IMG/VR virus record: IMGVR_UViG_3300047445_000186 | Span: 62,001 to 126,000 of that record | Strand: one strand, 5' to 3' | Length of the DNA: 64,000 bases | From: a virus | In this document: one piece after another, positions 23,433 to 32,166 of the stretch | Layout of the letters: every line of letters starts with the position of its first letter | How positions within the stretch are numbered: position 1 is the first letter of the stretch | Notes under the pieces: model-generated | Told to the model about the DNA's origin: nothing | The model's database searches: none | The model's input: the letters and a program-made list of their open reading frames with translations, nothing else | Position numbers and translations under genes: made by a program

Positions 23433-23980
23433 TGGCGCAGCAAGTCTTTCACAAGGAGCTCACGCTCCGCGAGGGCTTCCTTGTATCTGAACTTCCAAAG
23501 CGCTCGCGTCTGATCAATGGTCGAGAGGTTGGCCTCTGTTCTGGCATCAAGCTATTCACCGCAATGCAAGGTCGGCCGATCAAGTGCTGGAAGTGCGAAG
23601 CGGTCGCTGATCGCTGGATTCTCGGCAAGGGTAAGAACGACAAGCTCAGTTCGCCAACGCTGAATCTGTACGCGACTCGCACTGTGAAGCGGAAAATGTT
23701 CGGCAAGAAGCGAGTTCTGCAAGAGCTCGTGATGATGACACGCGATCACATCATTCCAAAGAGTCTCGGCGGCGTGGACTTGAACGAGAATCTCCGCCCT
23801 GGTTGCGAAGACTGCAACTCTGATCGTGGCCATGCAATGGATGAAGCTGATCTGCTGTTCATGGCGAATCATCCCCATCTGATTGACGAAGAGCGTCGAC
23901 TTCAGGGTCTTGAGAACCAGCGTCGGGCTGAGCTTCGACGACAAGAGCAAGCTCGAGCTCGAGACGCCGCTCTAACCTGA
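23432..23980 (+). CDS. HNH-family nuclease domain protein
   Basis: 182 residues. CWKCEA near 51-56, then TRDHIIPKSLGG (DH of the HNH motif) near 105-116 and NLRPGCEDCNSDRG near 121-134: the ββα-metal core with a Cys-pair zinc site. C-terminal basic helix. Could be a free-standing homing endonuclease or a phage replication/packaging nuclease. Confidence 0.85.
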   Translation: MAQQVFHKELTLREGFLVSELPKRSRLINGREVGLCSGIKLFTAMQGRPIKCWKCEAVADRWILGKGKNDKLSSPTLNLYATRTVKRKMFGKKRVLQELVMMTRDHIIPKSLGGVDLNENLRPGCEDCNSDRGHAMDEADLLFMANHPHLIDEERRLQGLENQRRAELRRQEQARARDAALT

Positions 23981-24001
23981 TCCAAATCTGCACCCCCTGA
24001 T

Positions 24002-24046
24002 CTTTCCTTGTCCGCGTACAATGAGGTACGCAATAAACAAGGAAAG
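24002..24046 (+). promoter_or_regulatory. Promoter nested in two inverted repeats
   Basis: Outer repeat CTTTCCTTGT (24002) / ACAAGGAAAG (24037); inner repeat GCGTAC/GTACGC directly around AATGAG; the -10 TACAAT (24017-24022) spans the inner arm. The outer right arm is also the ribosome-binding site of the RNA ligase gene. Strong candidate operator. Confidence 0.55.
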
Positions 24047-24049
24047 AAA

Positions 24050-25321
24050 ATGGTTGCAGAACTCAAAGAACACGTCAACAAGCGCTCGCTTGTCACAGCC
24101 CGTACAATCGACGGTCTGTTCCCAATTGAAGGCGCTGACGCAATCGAAGTAGCGCAAGTCGATGGCTGGAAAGTCGTCGTGAAGAAGGGCGAGTTCAACG
24201 TGAACGACCCCTGCCTGTACTTCGAAATCGACAGCTTCCTGCCTGAAGGAAATCCCGCTTGGCAGTTCCTCGTGGACAAGCAACCGAAGGTGTTCAACGG
24301 CGTGCGTGGTCACAAGCTCAGAACGATCAAGCTCCGCGGTCAGATCAGCCAAGGGTTCGTAGTTCCGTACAAGGCGTTCCCAATCGTTGTCGCGGCCGTG
24401 ACGAACGACACGACGTTCCCAGTCCCTGAAGAACTGCGCGCTGAGTTCGACAATCTCGTGTTCGGTATGCACGAGCACGAAGCTCAGCTCGACGCTCGAG
24501 ACATGGACTTCAGCGATCTGCTTGGCGTGACGAAGTGGGAAGTCCAGCTTGCGGCGAATCTGCAAGGTCAAGCCGAAGGTCTGTTCCCGTCGTTCATCCA
24601 GAAGACGGACCAAGAGCGTTGCCAGAATCTGAAGAACGAAATCTTTGGGTACGAGGACCTCGTGATTCCGGCTAATGAGCACCGTCCAGAAATCGTTCGG
24701 AGGGCCCTGGCGTCGCCTGATGACGCGTACGAGATCACGGTCAAGCTTGATGGCTCGTCGATGACGGCGTTCGGTCGTGGCGTCATTGAGCAGGACGGCG
24801 AACAGTCGCACCTGAACATCGATGTCGGCGTATGCTCGCGTAACCTGCAGCTCAAGGTCAACGAAGCGAACGCAGAAAACTCGTTCATCAAAACGTCGAC
24901 AGACTCTGGATTGCTGCAAGCGATCATGTTCTACGTGCGTGAAACTGGTGAATCGATTGCCGTTCAAGGTGAGCTCATGGGCCCGAACATCCAAGGCAAC
25001 CGTGAACAACTCACGAAGGCGGCGTTCTATCTGTTCGACGTGTACCTCATCAATGAGGGTCGGTACGCCACGCCGATCGAGCGCGGTGAAGTGTTCCGCA
25101 GGCTCGTCGAGCTTGGTGCGAAGATCGAGCACACGCCGATCAAGCACGCGAAGACAACGCTCATTGAGCTCGGCCTGAAGACGATCGACGATCTGTTGAA
25201 GTTCGCTGAAGGTCCGTCGATCAAGCACCCGATCCGCGAAGGTCTCGTGTTCAAGCGACTGGACGGCAAGTTCAGCTTCAAGGCGATCTCGAACAAGTAC
25301 CTCGAAAAAGAGAAGGACTGA
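24050..25321 (+). CDS. RNA ligase (DRB0094-like architecture)
   Basis: 423 residues. An N-terminal domain with tRNA-binding/OB-like pattern (AIEVAQVDGWKVVVKKGEF), then a ligase domain with motif I KLDGSS at 232-237 (K232 nucleophile), AVQGELMGP (motif III-like), AFYLFDVY, REGLVFKR (motif IV) and FKAISNKY (motif V). Length and domain order match DRB0094-type RNA ligases. Likely repairs RNA, for instance tRNA cut by host anticodon nucleases. Confidence 0.85.
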   Translation: MVAELKEHVNKRSLVTARTIDGLFPIEGADAIEVAQVDGWKVVVKKGEFNVNDPCLYFEIDSFLPEGNPAWQFLVDKQPKVFNGVRGHKLRTIKLRGQISQGFVVPYKAFPIVVAAVTNDTTFPVPEELRAEFDNLVFGMHEHEAQLDARDMDFSDLLGVTKWEVQLAANLQGQAEGLFPSFIQKTDQERCQNLKNEIFGYEDLVIPANEHRPEIVRRALASPDDAYEITVKLDGSSMTAFGRGVIEQDGEQSHLNIDVGVCSRNLQLKVNEANAENSFIKTSTDSGLLQAIMFYVRETGESIAVQGELMGPNIQGNREQLTKAAFYLFDVYLINEGRYATPIERGEVFRRLVELGAKIEHTPIKHAKTTLIELGLKTIDDLLKFAEGPSIKHPIREGLVFKRLDGKFSFKAISNKYLEKEKD

Positions 25322-25347
25322 TCATCCCGACGCGAACTCGAACCCTC

Positions 25348-25389
25348 GTTACACTCGTTACGAATTCGGGTTCGCGGATGTAGTACAAT
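25348..25389 (+). promoter_or_regulatory. Tandem-GTTACA promoter
   Basis: GTTACA at 25348 and GTTACG at 25357, GCGGATGTAG, -10 TACAAT at 25384-25389, leader ACTCATCGACAAAACGAGG. Confidence 0.65.
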
Positions 25390-25415
25390 CACTCATCGAC
25401 AAAACGAGGATGACC

Positions 25416-25562
25416 ATGAAGCAAGCCACTCTCGACGCCGCTTTCGCAGCGCTCCAGACCGAAATCAAGAACGGGACCGAGTACCCGGACGCGATCTGGA
25501 AGATCAGCCAACGCTTCAAGGTCGATCACGAGATCATCGAAGCAATGTACGACAACCTGTGA
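25416..25562 (+). CDS. Small hypothetical protein, 48 residues
   Basis: Helical, KQATLDAAFAALQTEIKNG, directly behind a tandem-GTTACA promoter with a GAGG box. Position at the head of an early transcript supports it. Confidence 0.6.
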   Translation: MKQATLDAAFAALQTEIKNGTEYPDAIWKISQRFKVDHEIIEAMYDNL

Positions 25563-25570
25563 GCACGACC

Positions 25571-26071
25571 ATGGCACAAATCCTCTCCCGCGCTCGCCCC
25601 AACACCGCTGCGAACGACGCTGCGATGTACACCCCCACGCAGCAAAAGTACGACATCCGCGACAAGCTCACGGTCGATCAGTCGTGCAACGTCGAGTACG
25701 AGCGGAAGATGATCGTCCGCGAGCTGAAGATGTCGCTCTCGCGCGAAGAGCTACTCGCGATCAAGACGGCCAAGCGCTGGAATCTCTGGAGCGCACATTC
25801 GGCCCTGACCCGCTGCATCGTGGCCGAGTACGAGCTGAACATCGACGGGCATCACATCACGCAAATCTGGCGCGATGCCGAAGCACGGTACCCGCTCGTG
25901 AACATCGCCCGCACCGCCTGCGAATTCCACCCGTGCGAACCGACGAACTTCGCGCTCTCATGCATCAAGCGACTCTGGGAGAACCTGCAAGTCGCGGAAT
26001 TCATCGACACCCATCCTGCCATGACGCGGTATGCCGAAGCGCTTGACAGCTTCGCCGCCAGAAAGATCTGA
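25571..26071 (+). CDS. Helical hypothetical protein
   Basis: 166 residues; ATG 25571. Mostly helical with Trp/Cys scattered (CEFHPCEPTNFALSCIKRLW). Not recognised. Confidence 0.7.
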   Translation: MAQILSRARPNTAANDAAMYTPTQQKYDIRDKLTVDQSCNVEYERKMIVRELKMSLSREELLAIKTAKRWNLWSAHSALTRCIVAEYELNIDGHHITQIWRDAEARYPLVNIARTACEFHPCEPTNFALSCIKRLWENLQVAEFIDTHPAMTRYAEALDSFAARKI

Positions 26072-26072
26072 A

Positions 26073-26564
26073 ATGAACTGCTCACCCACCCTGACTCCCG
26101 AAGAATTCTCGGACGTGCACAACGGGAAGTGCAAGCTGTGCTCGGTGATTGAACGCCTGAGCAACGTGGTCGCCCCAGCGGTTCTTGCAGAACTGCAAGC
26201 AGCAGTGGACCTGTTGAACAAGGGTCTGCAGCGAGCGTACGATCTCGACGACGCGGAATGGGAGCGCAAGCACTCGATTGCAAAGGCAATCGGCGAGGCG
26301 AATGGCTTCAAGTCGGCCTGGAGCATCTCCGAAGTTGACAATTTCACGGCTGTTCCATTCCCGACCGCGACGCAAGTTACGTACATCGACCACTGGGGTC
26401 CACACGAGGTCTTGGTGAAGATCAAGCTGAACAGCACGTGGGAAGATCTCTGGCGCGCTGCAGATACCGCGATCGCGCTCAGCACGGATCAGCACCACAT
26501 TTTCATCGAGCGCTTCAAACTCGCCGACGACGGTTTCACCCTGATTCTCTCCACTGGAAGCTAA
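26073..26564 (+). CDS. Hypothetical protein
   Basis: 163 residues. N-terminal C3 and CKLC near 20-23 could bind a metal; helical coil at 25-60. Stop adjoins the ATG of the TPM-domain gene. Confidence 0.7.
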   Translation: MNCSPTLTPEEFSDVHNGKCKLCSVIERLSNVVAPAVLAELQAAVDLLNKGLQRAYDLDDAEWERKHSIAKAIGEANGFKSAWSISEVDNFTAVPFPTATQVTYIDHWGPHEVLVKIKLNSTWEDLWRAADTAIALSTDQHHIFIERFKLADDGFTLILSTGS

Positions 26565-27719
26565 ATGAATCTGACTCTGATTTGGTTCTTGGTCTTGCCG
26601 ATCATCGGCGGCGCCACGATCTGGCACTTCAATCGAAACACGAGCGCTGGGGTTTTCCTCGCGCCGATCGCTTTCGTCCCTGGCGCGATCCTGATCGGTC
26701 TCGTGTTCCTGATCTCGTACGGCTCGGCCGTGATCGACACAGAGATTTGGAGCGGCCAGGTCGTTTCGAAGACTCGAAAACACGACACGTACGAGGAATC
26801 GTACGAGTGCAATTGCAAGAACGTCTCGCGAACAGTGGGCTCTGGCAAGGATGCTCGGACCGTGACCGATCGCGTTTGCGACACGTGCTACCGAACGCAC
26901 TACACCGTGGACTGGGATTGCCAGACGACCGTTGGCTCGTTCCGGATCGACCGCAAGGACAGCACATGGCGCTCAGTGTACGACTCGGCAGATCCTGCGC
27001 GGTACACGTCAATCCAGAAGGGTGACCCTGCGGCGAAGACAGCGAAGTACACGAACTACGTGCAAGCCGTACCGAACTCTCTGTTTGCTGCAGTTGGAGA
27101 GACCACAAAGGCGCGATTCGCTGGAAAGCTCCCCGCGTATCCAGATCAGATCTACGACTTCTACCGAATCAATCGGTTCCTGTCCCCTGGGTTCTCGTTC
27201 CTCGACGCTGGAAAGTGGAACGAAGACATCTCGAACATCCTTCGTGATCTCGGCCCGGCAAAGCAGGTGAATGTGATCGTGGTTGTCGCGAAGACGGACG
27301 ATCGAGCGTACACCGCTGCACTGCGTGATCACTGGGAAGGCGCGAACAAGAACGACGTTGTGCTCGTGATTGGCTCCCTCGACGGCACGAAGATCGAGTT
27401 CGCCGAGGTCATGAGCTGGACGAAGAGCGAGATCTTCAAGATTGAGCTGCAAGACCGAGTGCAAGACATTGGCGTGATCGAGCGGAATCAGATCATGAGC
27501 GCCGTGCAACAGCAGATCGTGAAGAACTTCCAACGTCGCCATATGCGAGAGTTCGAGTACCTGAAGGGCGCGATTGATCCGCCGATGTGGCTCCTTGTCA
27601 CCCTGTTGATCACGCTCGTCGCTGGTTATGGTATTGCTGCAGCAGCCCTGACGGGTGCTCTCGATCGCTTCAGTGGTCGCAATCGCCGTGGAATTTACGG
27701 TCGCCGAGTTTTTCGTTAG
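26565..27719 (+). CDS. Membrane-anchored TPM-domain-like protein
   Basis: 384 residues. N-terminal helices at 4-20 and 30-50, a Cys-rich extracytoplasmic segment (CNCKNV...CDTCYRTHY...DC, about 83-125), then QVNVIVVVAKTDDRAYTAALRDHW and KNDVVLVIGSLDG (about 225-265), the core of TPM/YgcG domains, and a C-terminal helix at 350-372. In bacteria TPM proteins are commonly paired with LemA, and a LemA-like gene follows at 28025. Opens the envelope/transport module. Confidence 0.7.
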   Translation: MNLTLIWFLVLPIIGGATIWHFNRNTSAGVFLAPIAFVPGAILIGLVFLISYGSAVIDTEIWSGQVVSKTRKHDTYEESYECNCKNVSRTVGSGKDARTVTDRVCDTCYRTHYTVDWDCQTTVGSFRIDRKDSTWRSVYDSADPARYTSIQKGDPAAKTAKYTNYVQAVPNSLFAAVGETTKARFAGKLPAYPDQIYDFYRINRFLSPGFSFLDAGKWNEDISNILRDLGPAKQVNVIVVVAKTDDRAYTAALRDHWEGANKNDVVLVIGSLDGTKIEFAEVMSWTKSEIFKIELQDRVQDIGVIERNQIMSAVQQQIVKNFQRRHMREFEYLKGAIDPPMWLLVTLLITLVAGYGIAAAALTGALDRFSGRNRRGIYGRRVFR

Positions 27720-27725
27720 GACATC

Positions 27726-27983
27726 ATGTTTCGCTTTCTGTTCAATTGCTTTCGCAAGACGCCCGTGACCCCGCTCGCTGAAGACCAAGCGACCCTCGAA
27801 GGACTGGAGAAGATCGTGCACGACTTCGGTATGCGAGTTCACGAGTACATCACGCACCCTCTTGCCGACAAGGTCCAAGCTCGCAAACTCGAGGATGTGC
27901 TGCAGTACCACGAGGAACTTGTTCACTGCGCTCGCGCGAACATCTCAACCCGAAAACTCTGGAACACACTCGGCTACAACTGA
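27726..27983 (+). CDS. Small hypothetical protein
   Basis: 85 residues after AGGAC; basic N-terminus, helical. Lies between the TPM and LemA-like genes. Function unknown. Confidence 0.65.
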   Translation: MFRFLFNCFRKTPVTPLAEDQATLEGLEKIVHDFGMRVHEYITHPLADKVQARKLEDVLQYHEELVHCARANISTRKLWNTLGYN

Positions 27984-27985
27984 GC

Positions 27986-27991
27986 TAGAAT
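27986..27991 (+). promoter_or_regulatory. Promoter -10 shared by the transport module
   Basis: TAGAAT followed by TCAACTCTCATCAAACCACT. The same layout occurs at 30356 and, more loosely, 34739, so three genes of the module carry matching promoters. Confidence 0.6.
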
Positions 27992-28024
27992 TCAACTCTC
28001 ATCAAACCACTGGAGAAGATCATC

Positions 28025-28612
28025 ATGAAGAAACAAGTTGGAATGGCTCTGTCGAGCCTCCTGGTCCTGATCGGCACGATCGCCCTGATCGCGCTGCTCG
28101 TGATCCCCTCGTACATCTCGGCCGCGAACTACGGGAACAAGGTCGAGAACACGCTGAACGCGAAGATCGAAGACAACGAGAACATCTACGCCCAAGGCAC
28201 CCAAGCGGTCATGGAAATCGCGCAGGTTCCGACGATGATGAAGAACGATCTTCTCGAGCTCGTGAAAGCCGAAATCCAGGGGAAGTACGGCAAGGACGGC
28301 TCGCAAGCTACCGTGCAGTTCCTTCGTGATCGCAATATCCCAATCGACGCCTCGATGTACAAGGCGATCCAACAGCAGATCCTCGCGTTCCGGAACAAGT
28401 TCGAAGTCGCTCAACGTGAAATGCTCGATCAGCGGAACACGTACCAAATCGCGCTCGGCACCGTCTGGCAAGGCATGTGGCTGAAGTTCGCCGGCTATCC
28501 GAAGATCGATCTGAAGAAGTTCACGATCGTGACGACCGAAAAGGCTCGTGCAACGTTCGAAACGAAGCGTGACAGCGGCATCAATCTCGGTGGCCTTCGC
28601 CCCGCTCAGTAA
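28025..28612 (+). CDS. lemA: LemA-like membrane protein
   Basis: 195 residues. One N-terminal membrane helix (9-32) followed by a long helical domain: ANYGNKVENTLNAKIEDNEN, then NTYQIALGTVWQGMWLKFAGYPKIDLKKF with the YP-x-hydrophobic-x-x-F ending of LemA proteins. LemA proteins sit in the inner membrane with a helical extracytoplasmic domain; function unclear but linked to envelope stress. Pairing with a TPM protein supports the call. Confidence 0.65.
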   Translation: MKKQVGMALSSLLVLIGTIALIALLVIPSYISAANYGNKVENTLNAKIEDNENIYAQGTQAVMEIAQVPTMMKNDLLELVKAEIQGKYGKDGSQATVQFLRDRNIPIDASMYKAIQQQILAFRNKFEVAQREMLDQRNTYQIALGTVWQGMWLKFAGYPKIDLKKFTIVTTEKARATFETKRDSGINLGGLRPAQ

Positions 28613-28623
28613 GGACTACGGCC

Positions 28624-29274
28624 ATGTGGAAGACTCTCAAGAATCTCGTCGTTGAAGACGACTCCAGCGGCCAGTCCGCTGCTCCGAAGACCACGACGAC
28701 CGCAGCCACCCCGCTCGGTCACGCAGCTCCGGCCTCGACCGCAGTTGCAGCAGACAACAAGTTCGTTCAAGCACTGCGCGGTGCAATCAAGAACCGCGCC
28801 ACAGCGTTCACCTCGCTGCTCGCAGCCGCAGACAAGCTCGTGACGATCATCCCCGATCCCACGACTCGACTGAAGGCCGCGTTCGCGACGGTTGCTGGCG
28901 AAGGTCGCGGCGTGAAGGAAGTTCTGGGCGCTCTCGAGATCCATGCGTCTGACTTGGAGGGACAACGCCTGCAGTTCCAACGTGCGGCCGAGGAGGCCAA
29001 GAACATCGCTGTTGGTGGACTCCAAAGGGAGCTCGACACGATTCAACCGAGTGTCGCTGGTGCACAAAGCCAGATCACCTCGATGCAGACGCAGATTCAG
29101 TCTCTGAACGAGCTGATCGCGCAGAAGTCAGCACGTGGTGCTGAGCTCACGGCGCAGATCTCGACCGAGAACCAACGTCTCACGACGTCGCAGCAAGAAT
29201 TCGAAACCGCGCTCACGATCGTGAAGAGCGAGCTGGATGGCCAGAAGGCGATCATCCTGACCGCACTGTCCTAA
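28624..29274 (+). CDS. Coiled-coil protein
   Basis: 216 residues. Low-complexity Thr/Ala/Pro linker at 15-45, then heptad-rich helices (QSQITSMQTQIQSLNELIAQK). Probably cytoplasmic; likely partner of the membrane coiled-coil protein encoded next. Confidence 0.7.
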   Translation: MWKTLKNLVVEDDSSGQSAAPKTTTTAATPLGHAAPASTAVAADNKFVQALRGAIKNRATAFTSLLAAADKLVTIIPDPTTRLKAAFATVAGEGRGVKEVLGALEIHASDLEGQRLQFQRAAEEAKNIAVGGLQRELDTIQPSVAGAQSQITSMQTQIQSLNELIAQKSARGAELTAQISTENQRLTTSQQEFETALTIVKSELDGQKAIILTALS

Positions 29275-29297
29275 TCAACGAAACTGGAAAGAAAAAG

Positions 29298-30314
29298 ATG
29301 GAAGATTCCGCAAAGACCAAGTCGTTCTGGGCCCGACCTGAAGGCACCACGGGTATGCTTGCGCTGGCAGCCGCCGGTGTTGGTCTGTACATCGCAGCTC
29401 CCGCGCTCCTCGGCTTCATGACGATGCTCACGGCCCTGCTCGGCCAAACGATCGCGGCAGTCTCGCTCGCTGCAGTGCTCGGCGCTCTGCTGTTCATCAT
29501 CAGCGACAAGAAGTTCCGCACCCTCGGCGCGTACATGTTCAAGAGCGTGATGCGCAAGATCACTGGCGTTTTCGTCGAGATCGATCCAATTGGGATCATG
29601 AAGTCGTACATCGAGTCGCTGATTGGCAAGCGCGAAGTGATGGAAGTCTCGCGTGACAAGCTCAGCGGGCAGATCACGGTCTTGAAGAAGCAGATCAATC
29701 AGAACTCGTCTGAGTACGACAAGTCGATGTCGATGGCCGCGCTTGCTCACCAGAAGGGGAACAACTCGGTGTTCAGCGTACAAAGCCGCCAAGCTGGCCG
29801 TCTCGAGAAGCTGAACAGGGACTCGCTCGGCCCACTGCTCTTGCAGATGGAAGTGCACCTTCGCGCAATCAACAAGTACCACGAAGTCACTGGCACTGTG
29901 ATTGACGACTTGAAGAACGAAGTCTCGGCCCGCAAGATCGAACGCGACATGATCTTGGCTTCGCATACGGCAATGAAGGCAGCCAAGCGAATCCTGAACG
30001 GTGGCGGCGATGCGAAGGAGCTGTTCGATCAAGCGATGGAATTCGTGGTTGAAGACTTCGGCATGAAGATGGGCGAGATCGATAGCTTCATCGAGAACTC
30101 GAAGGGCTTCGTCGAAGGTCTGGACATGCAGAACGGTGTGTACGAAGCCGATGCGCTGAAGAAGCTCCAAGCCTGGGAGAACAAGGCCGACAGCATCCTG
30201 CTCGGGAACTCGAAGGCCCAGCTCCTGGACAGCTCGACCCTGACGAGCTCGCTGAATGTGAACATCGGTGTGCCGGCTGCGACGGTCGTCGATTACTCGA
30301 AGCTGATCAAGTGA
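29298..30314 (+). CDS. Membrane coiled-coil protein
   Basis: 338 residues. Two adjacent membrane helices (about 20-45 and 48-70) and a long helical cytoplasmic part (95-260). No family named; reminiscent of proteins encoded beside LemA, PspA or toxic-anion-resistance genes in bacteria, but that is inference. Confidence 0.7.
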   Translation: MEDSAKTKSFWARPEGTTGMLALAAAGVGLYIAAPALLGFMTMLTALLGQTIAAVSLAAVLGALLFIISDKKFRTLGAYMFKSVMRKITGVFVEIDPIGIMKSYIESLIGKREVMEVSRDKLSGQITVLKKQINQNSSEYDKSMSMAALAHQKGNNSVFSVQSRQAGRLEKLNRDSLGPLLLQMEVHLRAINKYHEVTGTVIDDLKNEVSARKIERDMILASHTAMKAAKRILNGGGDAKELFDQAMEFVVEDFGMKMGEIDSFIENSKGFVEGLDMQNGVYEADALKKLQAWENKADSILLGNSKAQLLDSSTLTSSLNVNIGVPAATVVDYSKLIK

Positions 30315-30319
30315 TCAAC

Positions 30320-30361
30320 CTGGGCGAGCTCTGACACAAAAGTGCTCGCCCAGAATAGAAT
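30320..30361 (+). promoter_or_regulatory. Hairpin followed by module promoter
   Basis: CTGGGCGAGC (30320) pairs with GCTCGCCCAG (30344-30353), a 10-bp stem without a T-run, then -10 TAGAAT at 30356-30361. The stem may limit read-through before the substrate-binding-protein gene. Confidence 0.55.
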
Positions 30362-30391
30362 TCACTTCTCATCAAACCCCTGGAAAAAAGA

Positions 30392-32116
30392 ATGAAACTC
30401 AAAGTTGTTCCGAAGATGCTGCTCATCGGCCTCGTGGTCGGTGGTGCTTACTTCGGTATCCAAGCTGCGCTGAACAGCGGCTACCTGAAGCCGAAGGCCA
30501 CGGTCGCGGTCTCGGTTCCCGACAAGATCGACTTCGGCACCGCCGCTCCGGTCGTCATTCCCGCCGCAACGAGCGCGATCACCGCCTCGGCGAGCACGAA
30601 GGAAACGATCCGCATCAAGTCCATTCCCTGGAACGGCACCACTGGTCTGCAGTACGCGAAGGCCGCTGGTCTGTTCAAGCAACGCGGTCTGAACGTCGAT
30701 GTGCAACGTGAAGACGACTACGCGAAGCTGATCGCCGACATGGCATCGTTCGCGAAGGATCCGAACACCGGTTCGCACTTCACGATCATCATGGGCGATG
30801 GTCTCCCAGCGTACATCATCGGCCTGAACGAAGCACTGAAGCCGTTCAACCAGTCCGCAGCGATGATCGCCGGCATCGGGTACTCGCGTGGTGAAGACAA
30901 GTGCATCATCGACGGGAACGCTGATCCTCGCGGTTCCCTGATCGCTGGCTACCTCGGCGATGGCGACATCAACATCTGCATCAAGTACGCGGCCGACAAC
31001 GGTATCCCCGTGAACTCCGATCCGAAGACGTTCGATCCGAACGCGATGAACTTCCTCGGCACCGGCTCTTTCGTCGAAGCTGACGAAAAGTTCATCGCCA
31101 GCGCGAAGTCGAACTACACGTCGGGCGGTTCCTGCGAAGATCGCAAGGTCGTTGGCGGCGGTACCAAGAAGGTCTGCGTGAACGGCACCGCCACTTGGAC
31201 TCCTGGTGATACCAAGGTCTTCGGTGAACTGAAGAAGCTCGGGAAGTCGATCAAGGTCATCGGTTCCACGAAGGAATACGCCTGGCAAATGCCGACTGCT
31301 GTGATCGGCAACAAGCAGTGGATGGCCAAGAACCCCGAAGTCGTGAAGGCCATGCTTGCAGCGATCTTCGAAGGTGGTGAAAAGGTTCGCTCGAACAGCG
31401 ACGCCCTGATGATCGCCGCAGCTGAACAAGCTCGAGTGAACAACGAAGGTGATGCAGCGTACTGGAGCACGATGTTCAAGGGTACCACTGAAGTCGGCCC
31501 GAACGGCAAGGCGATCAGCCTCGGTGGTTCCACGACGAATGGTGTGTCTGACGCAGCCTTCCTGTTCGGTCTGAACGGCAACGACAATCTGTACAAGAAG
31601 GTCTACACGGTGTACGGCAATATCGCAGTGAAGTACTTCCCTGATGTGATGCCTGGTGGTCTGGTTCCTTACGAGCAAGCTGTCGACAGTTCGTACGTTC
31701 AAGCTCTCCTCGGTCAGTCGACGAACGTAGCTCCTGCTGCCGTGCCGACCTACACCGCTGGTACCGAAACGTTCGCATCGAAGTCGTACGCAATCGAGTT
31801 CGAAACTGGCAAGGCAACGTTCACGCCGAAGGCTGTCGCTGTTCTGAATGACCTGCTCGATCAAGCTGCTGTGACGTCGCTCTCCGTGCAGATCAATGGC
31901 CACACCGACAACGTCGGCAATCCAGCCACGAACCTCTCGCTGAGCAAGGCACGAGCTGACTCGGTGAAGAACTTCCTGTCGCAGAACGCGCCGAAGAACT
32001 TCCCTGACGAACGAGTCGTTGCACGAGGTTTCGGCGATACGCAGCCAGCCGCCGATAACGCGACTCCCGCTGGCAAAGCGAAGAACCGCCGAGTCGAAGT
32101 GATCTTGAAGAAGTAA
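30392..32116 (+). CDS. ABC-type substrate-binding protein fused to OmpA domain
   Basis: 574 residues. N-terminal signal anchor (7-28), a periplasmic binding domain of the NMT1/TauA type (YAKAAGLFKQRGLNVDV near 87-103; LPAYIIGLNE), and a C-terminal OmpA peptidoglycan-binding domain (INGHTDNVGNPATNLSLSKA near 500-519; RGFGDTQP; NRRVEV). Such fusions tether a binding protein to the cell wall. The ABC permease (32588) and ATPase (33898) follow. Ligand unknown. Confidence 0.85.
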   Translation: MKLKVVPKMLLIGLVVGGAYFGIQAALNSGYLKPKATVAVSVPDKIDFGTAAPVVIPAATSAITASASTKETIRIKSIPWNGTTGLQYAKAAGLFKQRGLNVDVQREDDYAKLIADMASFAKDPNTGSHFTIIMGDGLPAYIIGLNEALKPFNQSAAMIAGIGYSRGEDKCIIDGNADPRGSLIAGYLGDGDINICIKYAADNGIPVNSDPKTFDPNAMNFLGTGSFVEADEKFIASAKSNYTSGGSCEDRKVVGGGTKKVCVNGTATWTPGDTKVFGELKKLGKSIKVIGSTKEYAWQMPTAVIGNKQWMAKNPEVVKAMLAAIFEGGEKVRSNSDALMIAAAEQARVNNEGDAAYWSTMFKGTTEVGPNGKAISLGGSTTNGVSDAAFLFGLNGNDNLYKKVYTVYGNIAVKYFPDVMPGGLVPYEQAVDSSYVQALLGQSTNVAPAAVPTYTAGTETFASKSYAIEFETGKATFTPKAVAVLNDLLDQAAVTSLSVQINGHTDNVGNPATNLSLSKARADSVKNFLSQNAPKNFPDERVVARGFGDTQPAADNATPAGKAKNRRVEVILKK

Positions 32117-32134
32117 TCCTTCATTCCTGATCCC

Positions 32135-32166
32135 AAGGGCAGAGTCGAAAGGCTCTGCCCTTTCTT
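32135..32166. terminator. Bidirectional intrinsic terminator
   Basis: AAGGGCAGAG, TCGAAAGG, CTCTGCCCTT, TCTT; separates converging genes. Confidence 0.85.
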
